Part shown: piece after piece, positions 39,801-48,950 of the stretch
Layout: each line of letters starts with the position of its first letter
Position numbering within the stretch: the first letter of the stretch is position 1
Assembly (NCBI GenBank): GCA_035275065.1
Contig: DATENM010000055.1
Coordinates: forward strand, 170,152-234,151
DNA length: 64,000 bases
Source of the DNA: Blastocatellia bacterium
GTDB lineage: Bacteria; Acidobacteriota; Blastocatellia; UBA7656
Direction: 5' to 3'
Position numbers and translations under genes: made by a program
The notes under the pieces: model-generated
The model's database searches: none
What the model saw: only the letters and a program-made list of their open reading frames with translations
What the model was told of the DNA's origin: nothing

Positions 39801-40746
39801 ACAGCTTGCGGTCTCTGCCGTAGACGATCATCAACTCGTGCCCTGCCGCCACCGCTAAGTCCATCTCGTAGCTGTCATCCAACTGCCCCAGCGCCAGCGC
39901 TGTCGCCTCCTCTGCCAACTCGAACGCTTCGGGTTTCGCCCTGAGCGCACCCTGCGGCCCTTCATACACCAGCACTCTCGCTCCACTGTCCCCATTCACC
40001 GCGACGATCACATCATCTAACCCGTCTCGCCGGTTGATCTCACCGACGGTCAGCGCCGTTAGCCCACCCGGCAATTCGATCCGCTGGGCCGCTCGCAAGT
40101 TACCTTTGCCGTCGCCCGACAACAAGTCGAGATGCCGGCTGCCGCGCGCTGCCGCCACCACATCCCAATGACCGTCGCCATCAAAGTCTCCCGCGCCGAG
40201 GAAGTCGGCGGCCTCGGGCACTCCAAAGACCAAGGCGGGCGACAAGAATGGCGCATCGGTAAAGCTGCCATTCGCCTTGCGCTGTTGTGCTTCAGGGGTG
40301 TTGGGATAGAGGGCATCGACATTGCCGCGCAGCAGGCTGACCATGCCGCCGCTGGCCGCGGCGTAGCCGCTGATCAGGTCGGGCACGCCGTCTTCATCGA
40401 AGTCGGCTGAAGCCAGCGACAAGGGCCGCGCCTGATTGGCTTCGAGCATCTGGGTGAGTTCGGCGGGGCCGCTGTATGCAGTGATGAGTTCGCGCCCGTC
40501 GCTGAGGTTGATGTACGGGGTGCCTCGCCCTGCTGCGCGCACGCTGATCTCATCGCTCATCCGCACTTGCTGAATCTCGAACCGCTTCAAGACTGTATCT
40601 GGAACTGCAGCAATTGCTGTTCTATGCATGTGAGGTGTCAAGGCAAAAAGCACGATTATCGCACTAATCACAGCCAAAGCTTGACGCCAGCTTATTCTGG
40701 ATTGTACTGACCATAAAAGTGATTCAATGTTTGTTACTGCGTTCAT
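36817..40746 (-). CDS. secreted FG-GAP/VCBS and right-handed beta-helix protein
   Basis: The 1309-residue protein has a long signal peptide or anchor (residues 20-47). FG-GAP/VCBS-type repeats follow ([37 protein letters not shown]). From about residue 500, a [19 protein letters not shown] start (as in CSLREA-type exoproteins) leads into more than ten beta-helix turns with NxVIGGT, GNLISGN and VQGNFIGTD motifs. A small IPT/Ig-like domain ends the protein. It is probably a cell-surface adhesin or carbohydrate-binding protein. GGGAGG precedes the ATG. Confidence 0.85.
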   Translation of the reverse strand: MNAVTNIESLLWSVQSRISWRQALAVISAIIVLFALTPHMHRTAIAAVPDTVLKRFEIQQVRMSDEISVRAAGRGTPYINLSDGRELITAYSGPAELTQMLEANQARPLSLASADFDEDGVPDLISGYAAASGGMVSLLRGNVDALYPNTPEAQQRKANGSFTDAPFLSPALVFGVPEAADFLGAGDFDGDGHWDVVAAARGSRHLDLLSGDGKGNLRAAQRIELPGGLTALTVGEINRRDGLDDVIVAVNGDSGARVLVYEGPQGALRAKPEAFELAEEATALALGQLDDSYEMDLAVAAGHELMIVYGRDRKLSLDQAQQAQVRPASIDQRTFPSLITSIALGDFSGNHSSEIALLGGDGQLIMLSRAGLQESDVAGKKGRIKIEKWKSHVMADNGWAPTAKLIAARMSSMPVDNVVVTDLNHQGIELIINRAAELETESGQESRAAEQVFRAKLEAEREPEIVLPMRLNGDALNDLVILTNGRSAPTTVMTAAATTFIVTNTNDSGPGSLRQAVLNANANPGADLIQFSLPGGVGTIRLFSQLPDINEAVTIDGVMSSGNRVELDGTNAGSNALGIRLFAGNSRIRGMVINRFTNSGIVLDRNGNNVIDSNFIGTDPTGKLELGNLGNGINLLGGPNNVIGGTTNAAGNIVSANGFPGIFIGNSAQNLVQGNFVGTDITGKVALGNGDAGVVLGGVSGETQPIANNNTVGGTVAGSGNLISGNKGGNNGAGVSINNKDSNGNLVQRNFIGTDVTGTIAIANTSNGIQIRNGSLNTIGGTTSAAINLISGNSLPGVFIGEINATQNQVQGNFIGTDRSGTLPLGNSNGVKIDVAFRNTVGGAVQGSGNLISGNRFPGVALSGSNGTENQIQGNLIGTDLTGTAPLGNQGAGVLLGGFLVNQNNTPVIARDNTIGGTTAGTANLISGNIGPGITIVNFGCTGNVVLGNLIGTDTHGTRALPNQGNGVSIAQAPDNTIGPSNLISGNRDHGVSIGIRQQLDGGIVTGGTGITVRGNLIGTNINGTGPLGNGLNGVFVDADSVSNTIENNLIAYNGRNGICIPSNNNPGLKIQMIANLILSNAAIGIDLGLPGVTPNDDRDLDQGANTLQNFPTLNSANTLLSSKRINGVVVPTAVTTVRGVFNSTPNQTFTLEFFFGSNVDSSGHQLIGTLPIPLRPLIQVTTDSNGNAPFAFTFEIPGGASSGWVNSTATDSARNTSELSQCIAVGQVVPAGPRITSVVKDRKALVVTGSGFVDGAQLYINDQKQKKVFVDSSTSLTAKKAGNIIQPGDRVQVINPNGAPSNVQVYQP

Positions 40747-41298
40747 CGTTATCCTCCCACATATTTTTCGTACTATTCCTGGTTTGAGCCATCGGTCTAT
40801 TAAATTTGGGCCAATCGAAAGGGATACGTGCCCTCTATTACAGCTCGTGTATCAGTGAGAAATACATCAGCATAGTTCTGTCAGGCATAAATGGACTTAG
40901 CCGATTTAGATCAGGAAATGGCGTCAGATCCATTCAAGGCTTACCTCATTTATTCAATTTCGAAAAATTAACGTCGCAGCAACATCAGCAGGAAGGCTCG
41001 TTTTCAGAGCCCTGTTCAATCAACCAGTGCGACATTAATTTTTCAAAGATCAGCAGCATCTGGTGGGCGAGTTATTTTACCGAAGACTCACCAAACGACT
41101 ATCGAGTGGCCGCAATCATATGGCATTTCGGTTTTTCGGTCAAGCATTACATGATGAAGTAAAGTAGATTGTATTTCAGATTGGTCTACCAATAAAACAA
41201 GACACACAAACACAAGAACCGGGCATGACTTTCCTGGCAACTGTGGATGCATTCATCCAAATGCGGCACGTGCCTGCTGGCCACGGGATGTTTTGCCC
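40747..41298. other. 552-nt stretch without a supported gene
   Basis: It holds the leader of the beta-helix gene at its left edge. A 118-codon rightward frame (40806-41162) has no Shine-Dalgarno or recognisable motif. AT-rich compared with the flanking host genes. Confidence 0.5.
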
Positions 41299-42627
41299 TC
41301 AGCGATTAAAAGGATACTCCTGAATCCAATGGAAGCCCCGGCTGGTAAGCAAGAAGGTAGACTCATCAAACCGAGCCAGCCGGGCGTATGTTCTGTGGCC
41401 ATCCATCTCACCTTCTAACGTCATTAGCCCGGAATCAAGCTCCTTAAATGACAGTAAAGCTTTCCATTCAGAATCGTTGCGCTTCCCGAGGGAAAGGGTT
41501 TTGTCTTCCATGTTCAGTTCAAGCAAGAAGCTCTGGTTAGACCCGCGCATCGGTTGAATCGTGAGCCCTGATCGGGACTGAATGATCACCCGCTGCCACC
41601 GCGTCGCATCGGTCAATAGCGGGGGCCGAACTTGCCCATCTACGGAGAATTCCTCGACCATCCAGATGCCATACAAGGGCGGCTTTGGGCCGAAGGCCCC
41701 TCGTGAGCTCGCCTGTTGGCGAATCTCGTAAAAGTTAGAGCCGATCAAGAATAAGCCGAACACGATTTGTAGGGCCAGGGCGCTACGGTTGAGCCAATTC
41801 CGCCGCGAAAGCCGGGAGGGTTTAACCGCTGCTACCCCGCGGTTGAACAGGAATAGGTTTGTGAGCCGCCCGATATCCTGCGCTAAGAGGAAGCCGCTCA
41901 TCATCAGCAAGTGAAACGAGAAGAGCTTGACCGGCACGTCGTAACACATGTTGAAGAGGAAGATCATGGTCGTGTCGGCGAGGCAGATCAGGGCGCCGAG
42001 CAATGTCGTGCGGGGGATAATCAGCAGCACGCCGCCCAGCATTTCCGCACAACCCGTGCAGATCTCGAAGCCTTTGGAAGCGCCGACAAATGTCCAGAGC
42101 AGTCCCATCGGTGAGGAGTCGCCGTACGGCTCGATGAGCCGGGTGAGAGAAGGGGCAGGCATTTGCAGCGGGATGATCTTGATTGCCCCATAGCCGATCA
42201 TCGCGCTCGCCAGCGAGAAGCGGACATAGAGTCTCAGCCATTGGTAGAGGCGTTCGTAGTTGGGTCGCCTGCGGTCAAGCGCCGACCAGGTCGCCGTCGC
42301 AAGCACCGCCAGCGTTAGAAAGCAGAGTACCTGGACGTAGTTATACGTGGTGTCGCCGCTGCCGTTTGTAAAGACCGTGATGTCGTAGCTCAAGCGGAGA
42401 ACGTGCTTGCCCACCCAGGGTACGATGGCCTGCCAGAGTTTATCGTACTTTTCGACGATAGCGCTGGTGAAGGGGAGGCTCCCCGCCGGAAACGGGATGA
42501 TATATAAAACGAAATAGGCGAACGCGAATCGGAAGGCGATGCGCTTTGCCAGGGACCAGCGCGGCTCGGGATTTATCTCCTCCAACAGTGATCCGGGCTC
42601 TGCTATTCTTTGCATCTGTGGCTGCAT
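41299..42627 (-). CDS. DoxX-like multi-pass membrane protein
   Basis: The 442-residue protein has about seven membrane helices (for example IAFRFAFAYFVLYIIPFPAG, YVQVLCFLTLAVLATATWSA, ALQIVFGLFLIGSNFYEI). A soluble C-terminal domain of about 140 residues begins YGIWMVEEFSVDGQVRPPLL. The block RFSLASAMIGYGAIKIIPLQ ... FEICTGCAEMLGGVLLIIPR resembles DoxX/DoxD-type quinone-linked membrane proteins. GAGGAG precedes the ATG. The substrate is unknown. Confidence 0.65.
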   Translation of the reverse strand: MQPQMQRIAEPGSLLEEINPEPRWSLAKRIAFRFAFAYFVLYIIPFPAGSLPFTSAIVEKYDKLWQAIVPWVGKHVLRLSYDITVFTNGSGDTTYNYVQVLCFLTLAVLATATWSALDRRRPNYERLYQWLRLYVRFSLASAMIGYGAIKIIPLQMPAPSLTRLIEPYGDSSPMGLLWTFVGASKGFEICTGCAEMLGGVLLIIPRTTLLGALICLADTTMIFLFNMCYDVPVKLFSFHLLMMSGFLLAQDIGRLTNLFLFNRGVAAVKPSRLSRRNWLNRSALALQIVFGLFLIGSNFYEIRQQASSRGAFGPKPPLYGIWMVEEFSVDGQVRPPLLTDATRWQRVIIQSRSGLTIQPMRGSNQSFLLELNMEDKTLSLGKRNDSEWKALLSFKELDSGLMTLEGEMDGHRTYARLARFDESTFLLTSRGFHWIQEYPFNR

Positions 42628-42984
42628 ACGAATCTCTCCTCAAGGGCGCTCTTTACCAATTAGTTGCTTACCTCTCCAATTGACGCCAGTTTCCAAAGCC
42701 ATTGGGAAGTGATAAGCTCCCAGTCATTCAATGTAATTAAGATGGAAAGGATTTTGCACGATCAGGTTGTTTTGTTCAATTAAATAATGGGGATCAACGG
42801 CGGGTGATTTACTATGAAACGACCCTGGGGAGCCATCTAACATTCACATGCAACGGAGCCGACGAGCCGGTTTCATACCGTTCTTTCAGCCCTGCACGGG
42901 CGGCCCGTCGCGGCGGGGCATCAGGCTTTCGTGACCTGGCAACAACAAACAACGAAGCGAGATCAAACGAATAGGAGCAACCCA
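42628..42984. other. divergent intergenic stretch
   Basis: Region between the DoxX-like gene and the YVTN gene. No gene is seen; it should hold both promoters. Confidence 0.45.
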
Positions 42985-44370
42985 TTGAAACCACTCCCTG
43001 GCATCACGGCTTTTTTCGTTGCAATGATGTTTTTGAATTCAGGCGCCGCAACTTCAAATTCCGCAAAACCACATCAGGCATCCGCTTCACCTACAGCGAT
43101 GCTCGCTTCGGCGAAAGCCGCGCAAGCAATAAGCGAGGCAGGTCGTGATCTGGCAAAACATTCATGGCTGACGGCGGCGGCGACAAGGGCAAGGCCAGGG
43201 CTTCCGGATGAGGTGAACCGAGCGCACGACGGCGCCCCTTTGACCAAGCCTTATCGTGATACCCATGCAAAAGGAAATCGTGCGCGAGCCTATCGGACCC
43301 AGCCGCCATCCATCGAGATTGCGCTGGTGGCCAATGCGCAGGCGGGCACGGTCGCTCTGGTGGATGTGGCTTCACGCTCTGTCCTCGGCACCATTGATGT
43401 CAATCCGGCGCGTGTGAAGAGCGAGGGGCCGGGTGCCCCGAACTACGCTCAAGACACGGATGTTTCTCCCGATGGGCGAACGCTCTACGTCTCACGCGGC
43501 TACCTCGGCGACGTCGCCGCGTTCGACATTGCCAGCGGACGTCTGCTGTGGCGGCGGTCGTTAGACACAGGGCGTGCAGACCACATGACGCTCACACGGG
43601 ACGGGCGGAGCCTGTTCGTGTCGGCGCTCCTGGACAACCGTGTCTATAAGGTTGAGACGGCCACGGGCCAGGTCACCGGCCATCTGGTGACCGGCGTCTA
43701 TCCGCACGACAACAAGGTCTCGCGCGATGGCCGCCGGCTCTACAACACCAGCATCGGCCCGATCAACTCCCTCCCACGTAAGGCCGGCGCGACGCCACTG
43801 AGCGAGACGCCCGGTTACCCCTTTCAGTTGACCATCGCTGACGTAAGCACATTGAAGATAGTTGACCGGATACGGCTAGATAAGCCCTTCCGCCCCTGGC
43901 AGTTTACCCCGGACGAGAAGCGCATCTATGCGCAGCTGTCGAATGAGCATACAGTGGTGGCCTACAACCTCGCTGCCCGGAAGGTGGTCAGGCGACTCGA
44001 CCTGCCGGTGAAGCCCGGCGTCACGGTTGCCGACTGGGACTTTGAGGCGCCGCATCACGGCCTTGCGCTTACGCCTGACGGCAGGACTCTCTGTCTCGCC
44101 GGACGCGCCTCAGACTATGCCGCTCTGGTCCGGGCTTCGGACCTGACGCTGATCGCCACCATTCCGGTCGGCGATGCCCCGGGTTGGGCGGAGATCGCCG
44201 ATAAGGGCCGCGTCTGCCTCATTGCCAATACCCGCAGTGACGACCTGTCGATCATCTCGATCCCTGAGCGGGCCGAGATCGTGCGGTTGCCAATCGGCGA
44301 TGGCCCCAAGCACATCACCGTAGCGCGAATACCGGCATCCGTCGTCGCGGCGTTCAAGGCGCGGCAATAA
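42985..44370 (+). CDS. secreted YVTN-type beta-propeller protein
   Basis: I choose the TTG at 42985 with AGGAG 7 nt upstream; it begins the signal peptide MKPLPGITAFFVAMMFLNSG. The 461-residue product carries about seven propeller repeats with VALVDVASRSVLGTIDV, DVSPDGRTLYVSRGYLG, LTRDGRSLFVSALLDNRVYK and LTPDGRTLCLAGRASD. Such YVTN/NHL-type proteins are abundant in the periplasm of Acidobacteriota. No enzymatic residues are evident. It precedes a haem/copper protein gene on the same strand. Confidence 0.8.
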   Translation: MKPLPGITAFFVAMMFLNSGAATSNSAKPHQASASPTAMLASAKAAQAISEAGRDLAKHSWLTAAATRARPGLPDEVNRAHDGAPLTKPYRDTHAKGNRARAYRTQPPSIEIALVANAQAGTVALVDVASRSVLGTIDVNPARVKSEGPGAPNYAQDTDVSPDGRTLYVSRGYLGDVAAFDIASGRLLWRRSLDTGRADHMTLTRDGRSLFVSALLDNRVYKVETATGQVTGHLVTGVYPHDNKVSRDGRRLYNTSIGPINSLPRKAGATPLSETPGYPFQLTIADVSTLKIVDRIRLDKPFRPWQFTPDEKRIYAQLSNEHTVVAYNLAARKVVRRLDLPVKPGVTVADWDFEAPHHGLALTPDGRTLCLAGRASDYAALVRASDLTLIATIPVGDAPGWAEIADKGRVCLIANTRSDDLSIISIPERAEIVRLPIGDGPKHITVARIPASVVAAFKARQ

Positions 44371-44666
44371 TTCAGCTAGCCATGCGGGACAACGATCAGC
44401 CGTCGCATCAGACTTTGAATTAGCGTCCGCGTATAATTGACTTCTTCGGCCCGGATGGCTAGAATCCTGCCGCCAGTGAAACAACCTCTCACTTCAAAAC
44501 CGGAATGTAGAGGCTCAGGACACTCGACATTGCGTATCGGCCCTCATTATAAGCGTTCTTACATCATCGAGAGTGCCAGGCCCGTGATTCCTGGTTGAGA
44601 TTGAATCTACTGCTGACTAATCAGGCCGAACCTGTCAGGTTTGGCCAAAGCATGAGGGGGTGGCCG

Positions 44667-45902
44667 GTGAAAAGAATCCGCTTTCTGCTGGGGGTACTAG
44701 GGCTGTTTTCCTGTTTCGCGCTGACCTACAGTGACTCAAGCTACGCTGCGGGCGAGAAACGCGCCGCGTTGACTTTCAGTAAAGATGTGGCCCCGATCTT
44801 CTATAAGAATTGCATAACCTGTCACCGACAGGGGGAAATTGCGCCCATGTCGCTTGTCACTTACAAAGAGATTCGGCCCTGGGCAAAAGCGATTCGCGAA
44901 AAAATTATCACTCGCGCCATGCCTCCCTGGCATGCCGACGCCGCCGTTGGGCATTGGGCAAATGATCGCCGGATGAGCCAGCAAGAGATTGACACCATCG
45001 TCGCATGGATAGATGCGGGGGCTAAGGAAGGCCGCCCTGAAGACCTTCCGGCGATGCCCACGTTTTCTTCGGGCTGGCAGATTGGCGAGCCGGATATGGT
45101 TTTCCAGATGCCGACCGAGTTCACCGTTCCCGCCGAAGGCGAGATCCCTTATCAATACTTCCGAGTGCCGACGAATTTCAAAGAGGACCGCTACGTTCGG
45201 GCCATGGAAGCGCGCGCCGGCAACCTCGCGGTCGTCCACCACATCGTCATCTATGTCCGCGAGCCGGGCGCCAAGCGGTCCAAGCGGCTCGATCTTGGCG
45301 AGGGCCTGCTGGGTGCGCTGTCGCCGGGCCAGACGCCATTCATTGCTCAACCGGGCACTGCGAAACTGATTAAGGCAGGCTCGGAGCTGATTTTCCAGAT
45401 GCATTACACGCCGAATGGGAAGGAAGCAAAGGACCGCTCGATTGTCGGGTTGATCTTTGCGAAGGAGCCCGTAGGGAAGGTGATTACGACGACGGCGGCT
45501 TTCGATATACGGTTCGTCATCCCCCCCGGCGCGGCCAATCATGAGATTAGGGCAAGCTACGAATTTGAGCAGGACTCGCACATCATCAGCTTGATGCCGC
45601 ACATGCACCTGCGCGGGAAAGATATCGTTTATAAAGCGGTCTACCCTGATGGGCGGGTTGAGACCCTGCTCTACATCCCGCGGTACAATTTCAGCTGGCA
45701 AGTTTATTATTACCCGAAGCAGCCTCTGGCAATGCCTAAAGGCACACGCATCGAGGCGGTCGCGCATTACGATAATTCGGCGGCGAATCCTCGCAATCCT
45801 GACCCTAAACAGGAAGTCCGTTTCGGCGAGCAAACCAGGGACGAGATGATGAATGCGTTTTTCGATTTCACGGTAGACGCCCCGCGGATCAAGAATCAGT
45901 GA
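44667..45902 (+). CDS. c-type haem plus copper type II monooxygenase-like protein
   Basis: The likely start is GTG at 44667 (GAGGGGG upstream); an ATG at 44652 or 44595 is possible. After a signal peptide (KRIRFLLGVLGLFSCFAL) come a CITCH haem site (residues about 50-54), the MPPWHAD block, and a copper type II ascorbate-dependent monooxygenase fold. Copper-ligand candidates are NLAVVHHIVIY, FQMHYTPNG and LMPHMHLRGKD. Such CxxCH-PHM fusions are typical of Acidobacteriota and relatives. It is probably a periplasmic oxidoreductase with unknown substrate. Confidence 0.8.
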   Translation: MKRIRFLLGVLGLFSCFALTYSDSSYAAGEKRAALTFSKDVAPIFYKNCITCHRQGEIAPMSLVTYKEIRPWAKAIREKIITRAMPPWHADAAVGHWANDRRMSQQEIDTIVAWIDAGAKEGRPEDLPAMPTFSSGWQIGEPDMVFQMPTEFTVPAEGEIPYQYFRVPTNFKEDRYVRAMEARAGNLAVVHHIVIYVREPGAKRSKRLDLGEGLLGALSPGQTPFIAQPGTAKLIKAGSELIFQMHYTPNGKEAKDRSIVGLIFAKEPVGKVITTTAAFDIRFVIPPGAANHEIRASYEFEQDSHIISLMPHMHLRGKDIVYKAVYPDGRVETLLYIPRYNFSWQVYYYPKQPLAMPKGTRIEAVAHYDNSAANPRNPDPKQEVRFGEQTRDEMMNAFFDFTVDAPRIKNQ

Positions 45903-45982
45903 ACTGGGCGCAATACAGCAGCCATTCGCGGACCCGGGATTATTGCCAGCGAATTCTTTATAGCTGCCCTGACGGGCCTTCC

Positions 45983-46750
45983 TTAATAGAGGGTGACTTG
46001 CTGGGTTAATCCGCCATCAACATAATAGGTGCTGCCGGTCACGTACTCCGCCTCGTCACTCGCCAAGAACACGGCGACCGCGGCGACCTCTTCCGGCCTG
46101 CCAAATCGCCCCCAAGGAATCTCGCTGACGGCATTCTTCCTGGCCGCCGGATCATCAAGCACCGCCTGATTGATCGGTGTGGCGATTGCTCCCGGCGCGA
46201 TGTTATTGACGTTGATCTTGTAGGGGGCCAGTTCCATTGCCAGATTGCGCATCATCATTCGCAGCCCGCCCTTTGAAGCGCAGTAAGCCGTATACTCAGG
46301 GAATGGGATGTCCTCATGTACAGAAGAGATATTGATGATCTTGCCGGCGCTTTGCTGTACCATCTGCCTTGCCGCTATCTGGCTCACTACAAAAGCGCCA
46401 TAGAGATTAACGGCGATGACTTTATTCCATTCCTCATCAGTGACCTCAAGGAAAGGCTTCTTAATTTCAATCCCGGCATTGTTGACGAGAATATCAAGCC
46501 GTCCGAACTGCGCGATTACTTGCTCAACCATGCGCTCAACGTCTTCGCGCTTGCTGATATCCGCAGGCACGGCAATTGAAGTTGGCCCAAACACCGCGGC
46601 CTCGGCCAGCGCCGCGTCCATGTCGGACTTTCCGCCGGGGCGATAGTTGACTGCAACGTGCGCGCCTTCCGCGGCAAACCGCGTGGCTATGGCTTTACCG
46701 ATGCCGCTGCTGGCCCCGGTCACGAGTGCGACTTTGTTCTGTAATCTCAT
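45983..46750 (-). CDS. SDR-family dehydrogenase, glucose 1-dehydrogenase-like
   Basis: The 255-residue enzyme has the NAD(P) motif TGASSGIG, VNNAG, and catalytic Ser/Tyr/Lys in ISSVHEDIPFPEYTAYCASK. GSTYYVDGGLTQQV is the typical C-terminus of classical SDRs. Glucose 1-dehydrogenase-like proteins use VHE...PFPxYxAYCASKGG in this place, so the substrate may be a sugar. AGGA lies 9 nt before the ATG. Confidence 0.88.
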   Translation of the reverse strand: MRLQNKVALVTGASSGIGKAIATRFAAEGAHVAVNYRPGGKSDMDAALAEAAVFGPTSIAVPADISKREDVERMVEQVIAQFGRLDILVNNAGIEIKKPFLEVTDEEWNKVIAVNLYGAFVVSQIAARQMVQQSAGKIINISSVHEDIPFPEYTAYCASKGGLRMMMRNLAMELAPYKINVNNIAPGAIATPINQAVLDDPAARKNAVSEIPWGRFGRPEEVAAVAVFLASDEAEYVTGSTYYVDGGLTQQVTLY

Positions 46751-46955
46751 TGAGCGTTTTCCTATTGCATCGAGGTTATTAAGAAAGGGAGAGACATCTA
46801 TTGTGTCTACCGCCAGGGAATTTTACAAGAAATCGGGGCAGGGCGCAGCAGTTGCCACGCTAGAATAAGCAGTCGAACCATACCCAGTTACTTGCGCCGC
46901 CGCCGCCCGCATCCCCCGGTTATGTGCGCGCGGTCGATCAATAGCTGGGTCGGAA

Positions 46956-47735
46956 CTACTCGCTGGCTCTTTTGAAGCTGTTTTTCCAATGCTTCTTCAG
47001 ATAGCTCAGCAACTCAGATGATGAGTTGTGCATTTCCACTCTAAATGTTTCTAGCCGATGGTTGAAGTGGTTGAACGTCCAAACCGCTGGGATTGCGACA
47101 ATCAAACCAAATCCGGTCTCAATCAGGGCTTCAGAAATCCCACCGGCGACAGCGCCAATCCCCGTTCCTTCAGCTATTCTCATTCCCTGAAAGGCATTGA
47201 TGATTCCGATGACCGTGCCCAACAATCCAACGAACGGAGCGGTTGAGCCAATCGTCGCGAGCCCCGACAGCCCCCGGCTCAACTCCGCCGCCTTCAGAGC
47301 CCTGGCGCGATCCAGCGCCTCGCTCAGCGCGTCAGCCAGCTCGCCGGGATTGTCGGCTTCCCGTTGCAAAAGATATTCTTGCAAACCGGCATTGACCACA
47401 ATCGCCAGATGGGATTTCTTATGTTGTTCAGAAATGGTTAGGACGCGGTTGATTTCCTGGTCGCGTAGCGCCGCCGCCACTTTCGGTATGAACTGCCGCG
47501 ACTGGTTTCGTGCGGCATTAAAGGTAAGCCACCGCTCGACCATCACGCTGATAGAGTAAATACTCATGAGGGCCAGGATGATCGCAACGATTCTCGCCGG
47601 CCATTGCATTCGATGAAGCATTTCGAGTAGTGACAGATTCTCACCGTTGGCTGAATCACCGGATGCGACTGAGACCTGAGCGATAAAAAAGAGGGCCTTG
47701 CTGGCAGCTGAAAAAAGAGCGACTGATAGTGACAT
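46956..47735 (-). CDS. MotA/TolQ/ExbB proton-channel family protein
   Basis: The ATG at 47735 has an AGGAGGTGACC ribosome site; an upstream reading to 47840 is not needed. The 259-residue product has three membrane helices. GLATIGSTAPFVGLLGTVIG, followed by IISEALIETGFGLIVAIPAV-like residues, is the ExbB/TolQ signature. It powers an outer-membrane process with ExbD/TonB-like partners, none of which is encoded next to it here. Confidence 0.85.
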   Translation of the reverse strand: MSLSVALFSAASKALFFIAQVSVASGDSANGENLSLLEMLHRMQWPARIVAIILALMSIYSISVMVERWLTFNAARNQSRQFIPKVAAALRDQEINRVLTISEQHKKSHLAIVVNAGLQEYLLQREADNPGELADALSEALDRARALKAAELSRGLSGLATIGSTAPFVGLLGTVIGIINAFQGMRIAEGTGIGAVAGGISEALIETGFGLIVAIPAVWTFNHFNHRLETFRVEMHNSSSELLSYLKKHWKNSFKRASE

Positions 47736-48071
47736 GAGGTCACCTCCTGCTGACGGTTGGATAAGGCGCTCTCCCGAAAACCCCGCAGACGACCGGCGCG
47801 ATTGCCATTCAGCATGTAGATATAAGGAATCCGCGGACACTCAACCGACTCAAAGCGCGCTATTATTTTGGACACCGGGTCAGGAAAAAAGTTCCAGGGC
47901 AGAGCTGGCTGAAAGGCTCGTGGGTTCTCCCTTCTTCGCGCGACACGGGCGCATCAGCACTTATCTTTCAGGAATGGTTTGCTGGCTGATTGAGCATTGG
48001 CCGGTGTCTAATAACGTGTCGCAGCGGAGCGCGGGCGATGATGGATAATAATTCCCCTTTGGAGGACGGTC
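47736..48071. other. divergent intergenic stretch
   Basis: 336 nt between the ExbB-like gene and the ABC gene; no gene seen. Promoters for both are expected here. Confidence 0.45.
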
Positions 48072-48950
48072 ATGCTCGACATTGAAGGATTAGAGAAAAC
48101 CTACCCGAACGGCGTTCATGCCCTGAAAGGCATCAACCTCGAAGTGTCCGCGGGCGTGTTTGGGCTGCTCGGCCCGAACGGCGCGGGTAAGACGACATTG
48201 ATGAAGATACTTGCCACTTTGCTCGAACCTGACTCCGGCAGAATCGCCGTCAACCAGGTTGACTTTATCCGCCAGAAGATGGCCGCCCGCCGAATGCTCG
48301 GATACCTGCCGCAAGAATTCGGGCTGTATCCGACGCTGACGGCAGAGCAGATGCTCACTTATTTTGCAAAGCTCAAAGGGGTCGTCGCCAGCGAAGAACG
48401 CACCGCTTTAATTGACGCGCTGCTTGAGCGCGTCAACCTTTCGAGTGTGCGTAAGCAGCCGGTCGGGGGATTTTCCGGCGGTATGCGGCAGCGCCTGGGA
48501 ATCGCGCAAGCCCTGATCGGGCAGCCGCGTTTGATTATCGTTGACGAACCGACGGCGGGCCTCGACCCTGAAGAGCGGAATCGATTTCACAATCTGCTTT
48601 CTGAAATCGCCAGCGAAGAAACAGTGGTGCTGCTCTCGACGCACATCGTATCCGATGTGTCTAATCTTTGCGGCACCATGGCGATCATTCGCCGCGGCGA
48701 AATCATCGCCTTCCGCACGCCACGCGCAGCGCTCGCGCAGATTGCAAACAGCGTATGGGAAACCACCGTGCCGCGCGAAAAGGTTTCCGCTCTCAAATCC
48801 CGATTCAAGGTGATCTCCACGCAAGTGTTTGAAGGGCAGACGCGGGTCAGAGTGTTTTCACCGGACGGGAAGCCGGGTGAGGAATTCAGCCCTGGGATTC
48901 CGACACTGGAAGATTATTATTTTGTCAGTCAGCTCGGGGGTGCCAATTGA
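48072..48950 (+). CDS. ABC transporter ATP-binding protein
   Basis: The 292-residue ATPase has Walker A GLLGPNGAGKTT, Q-loop YLPQEFGLYPTLT, signature FSGGMRQRLGIAQAL and Walker B LIIVDEPTAGLDPEE with the H-loop LLSTHIV. GGAGG precedes the ATG. It overlaps the permease gene by 4 nt, so the pair forms an ABC-2 type exporter. Confidence 0.92.
   Translation: MLDIEGLEKTYPNGVHALKGINLEVSAGVFGLLGPNGAGKTTLMKILATLLEPDSGRIAVNQVDFIRQKMAARRMLGYLPQEFGLYPTLTAEQMLTYFAKLKGVVASEERTALIDALLERVNLSSVRKQPVGGFSGGMRQRLGIAQALIGQPRLIIVDEPTAGLDPEERNRFHNLLSEIASEETVVLLSTHIVSDVSNLCGTMAIIRRGEIIAFRTPRAALAQIANSVWETTVPREKVSALKSRFKVISTQVFEGQTRVRVFSPDGKPGEEFSPGIPTLEDYYFVSQLGGAN

Noticed and set aside
40806..41162. 118-codon rightward frame between the beta-helix and DoxX-like genes
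   Set aside because: No Shine-Dalgarno, no recognisable motif, unusual composition; treated as intergenic.
44736..45833. 365-codon leftward frame opposite the haem/copper gene
   Set aside because: The sense strand encodes clear CxxCH and copper-site motifs; the antisense frame has none.
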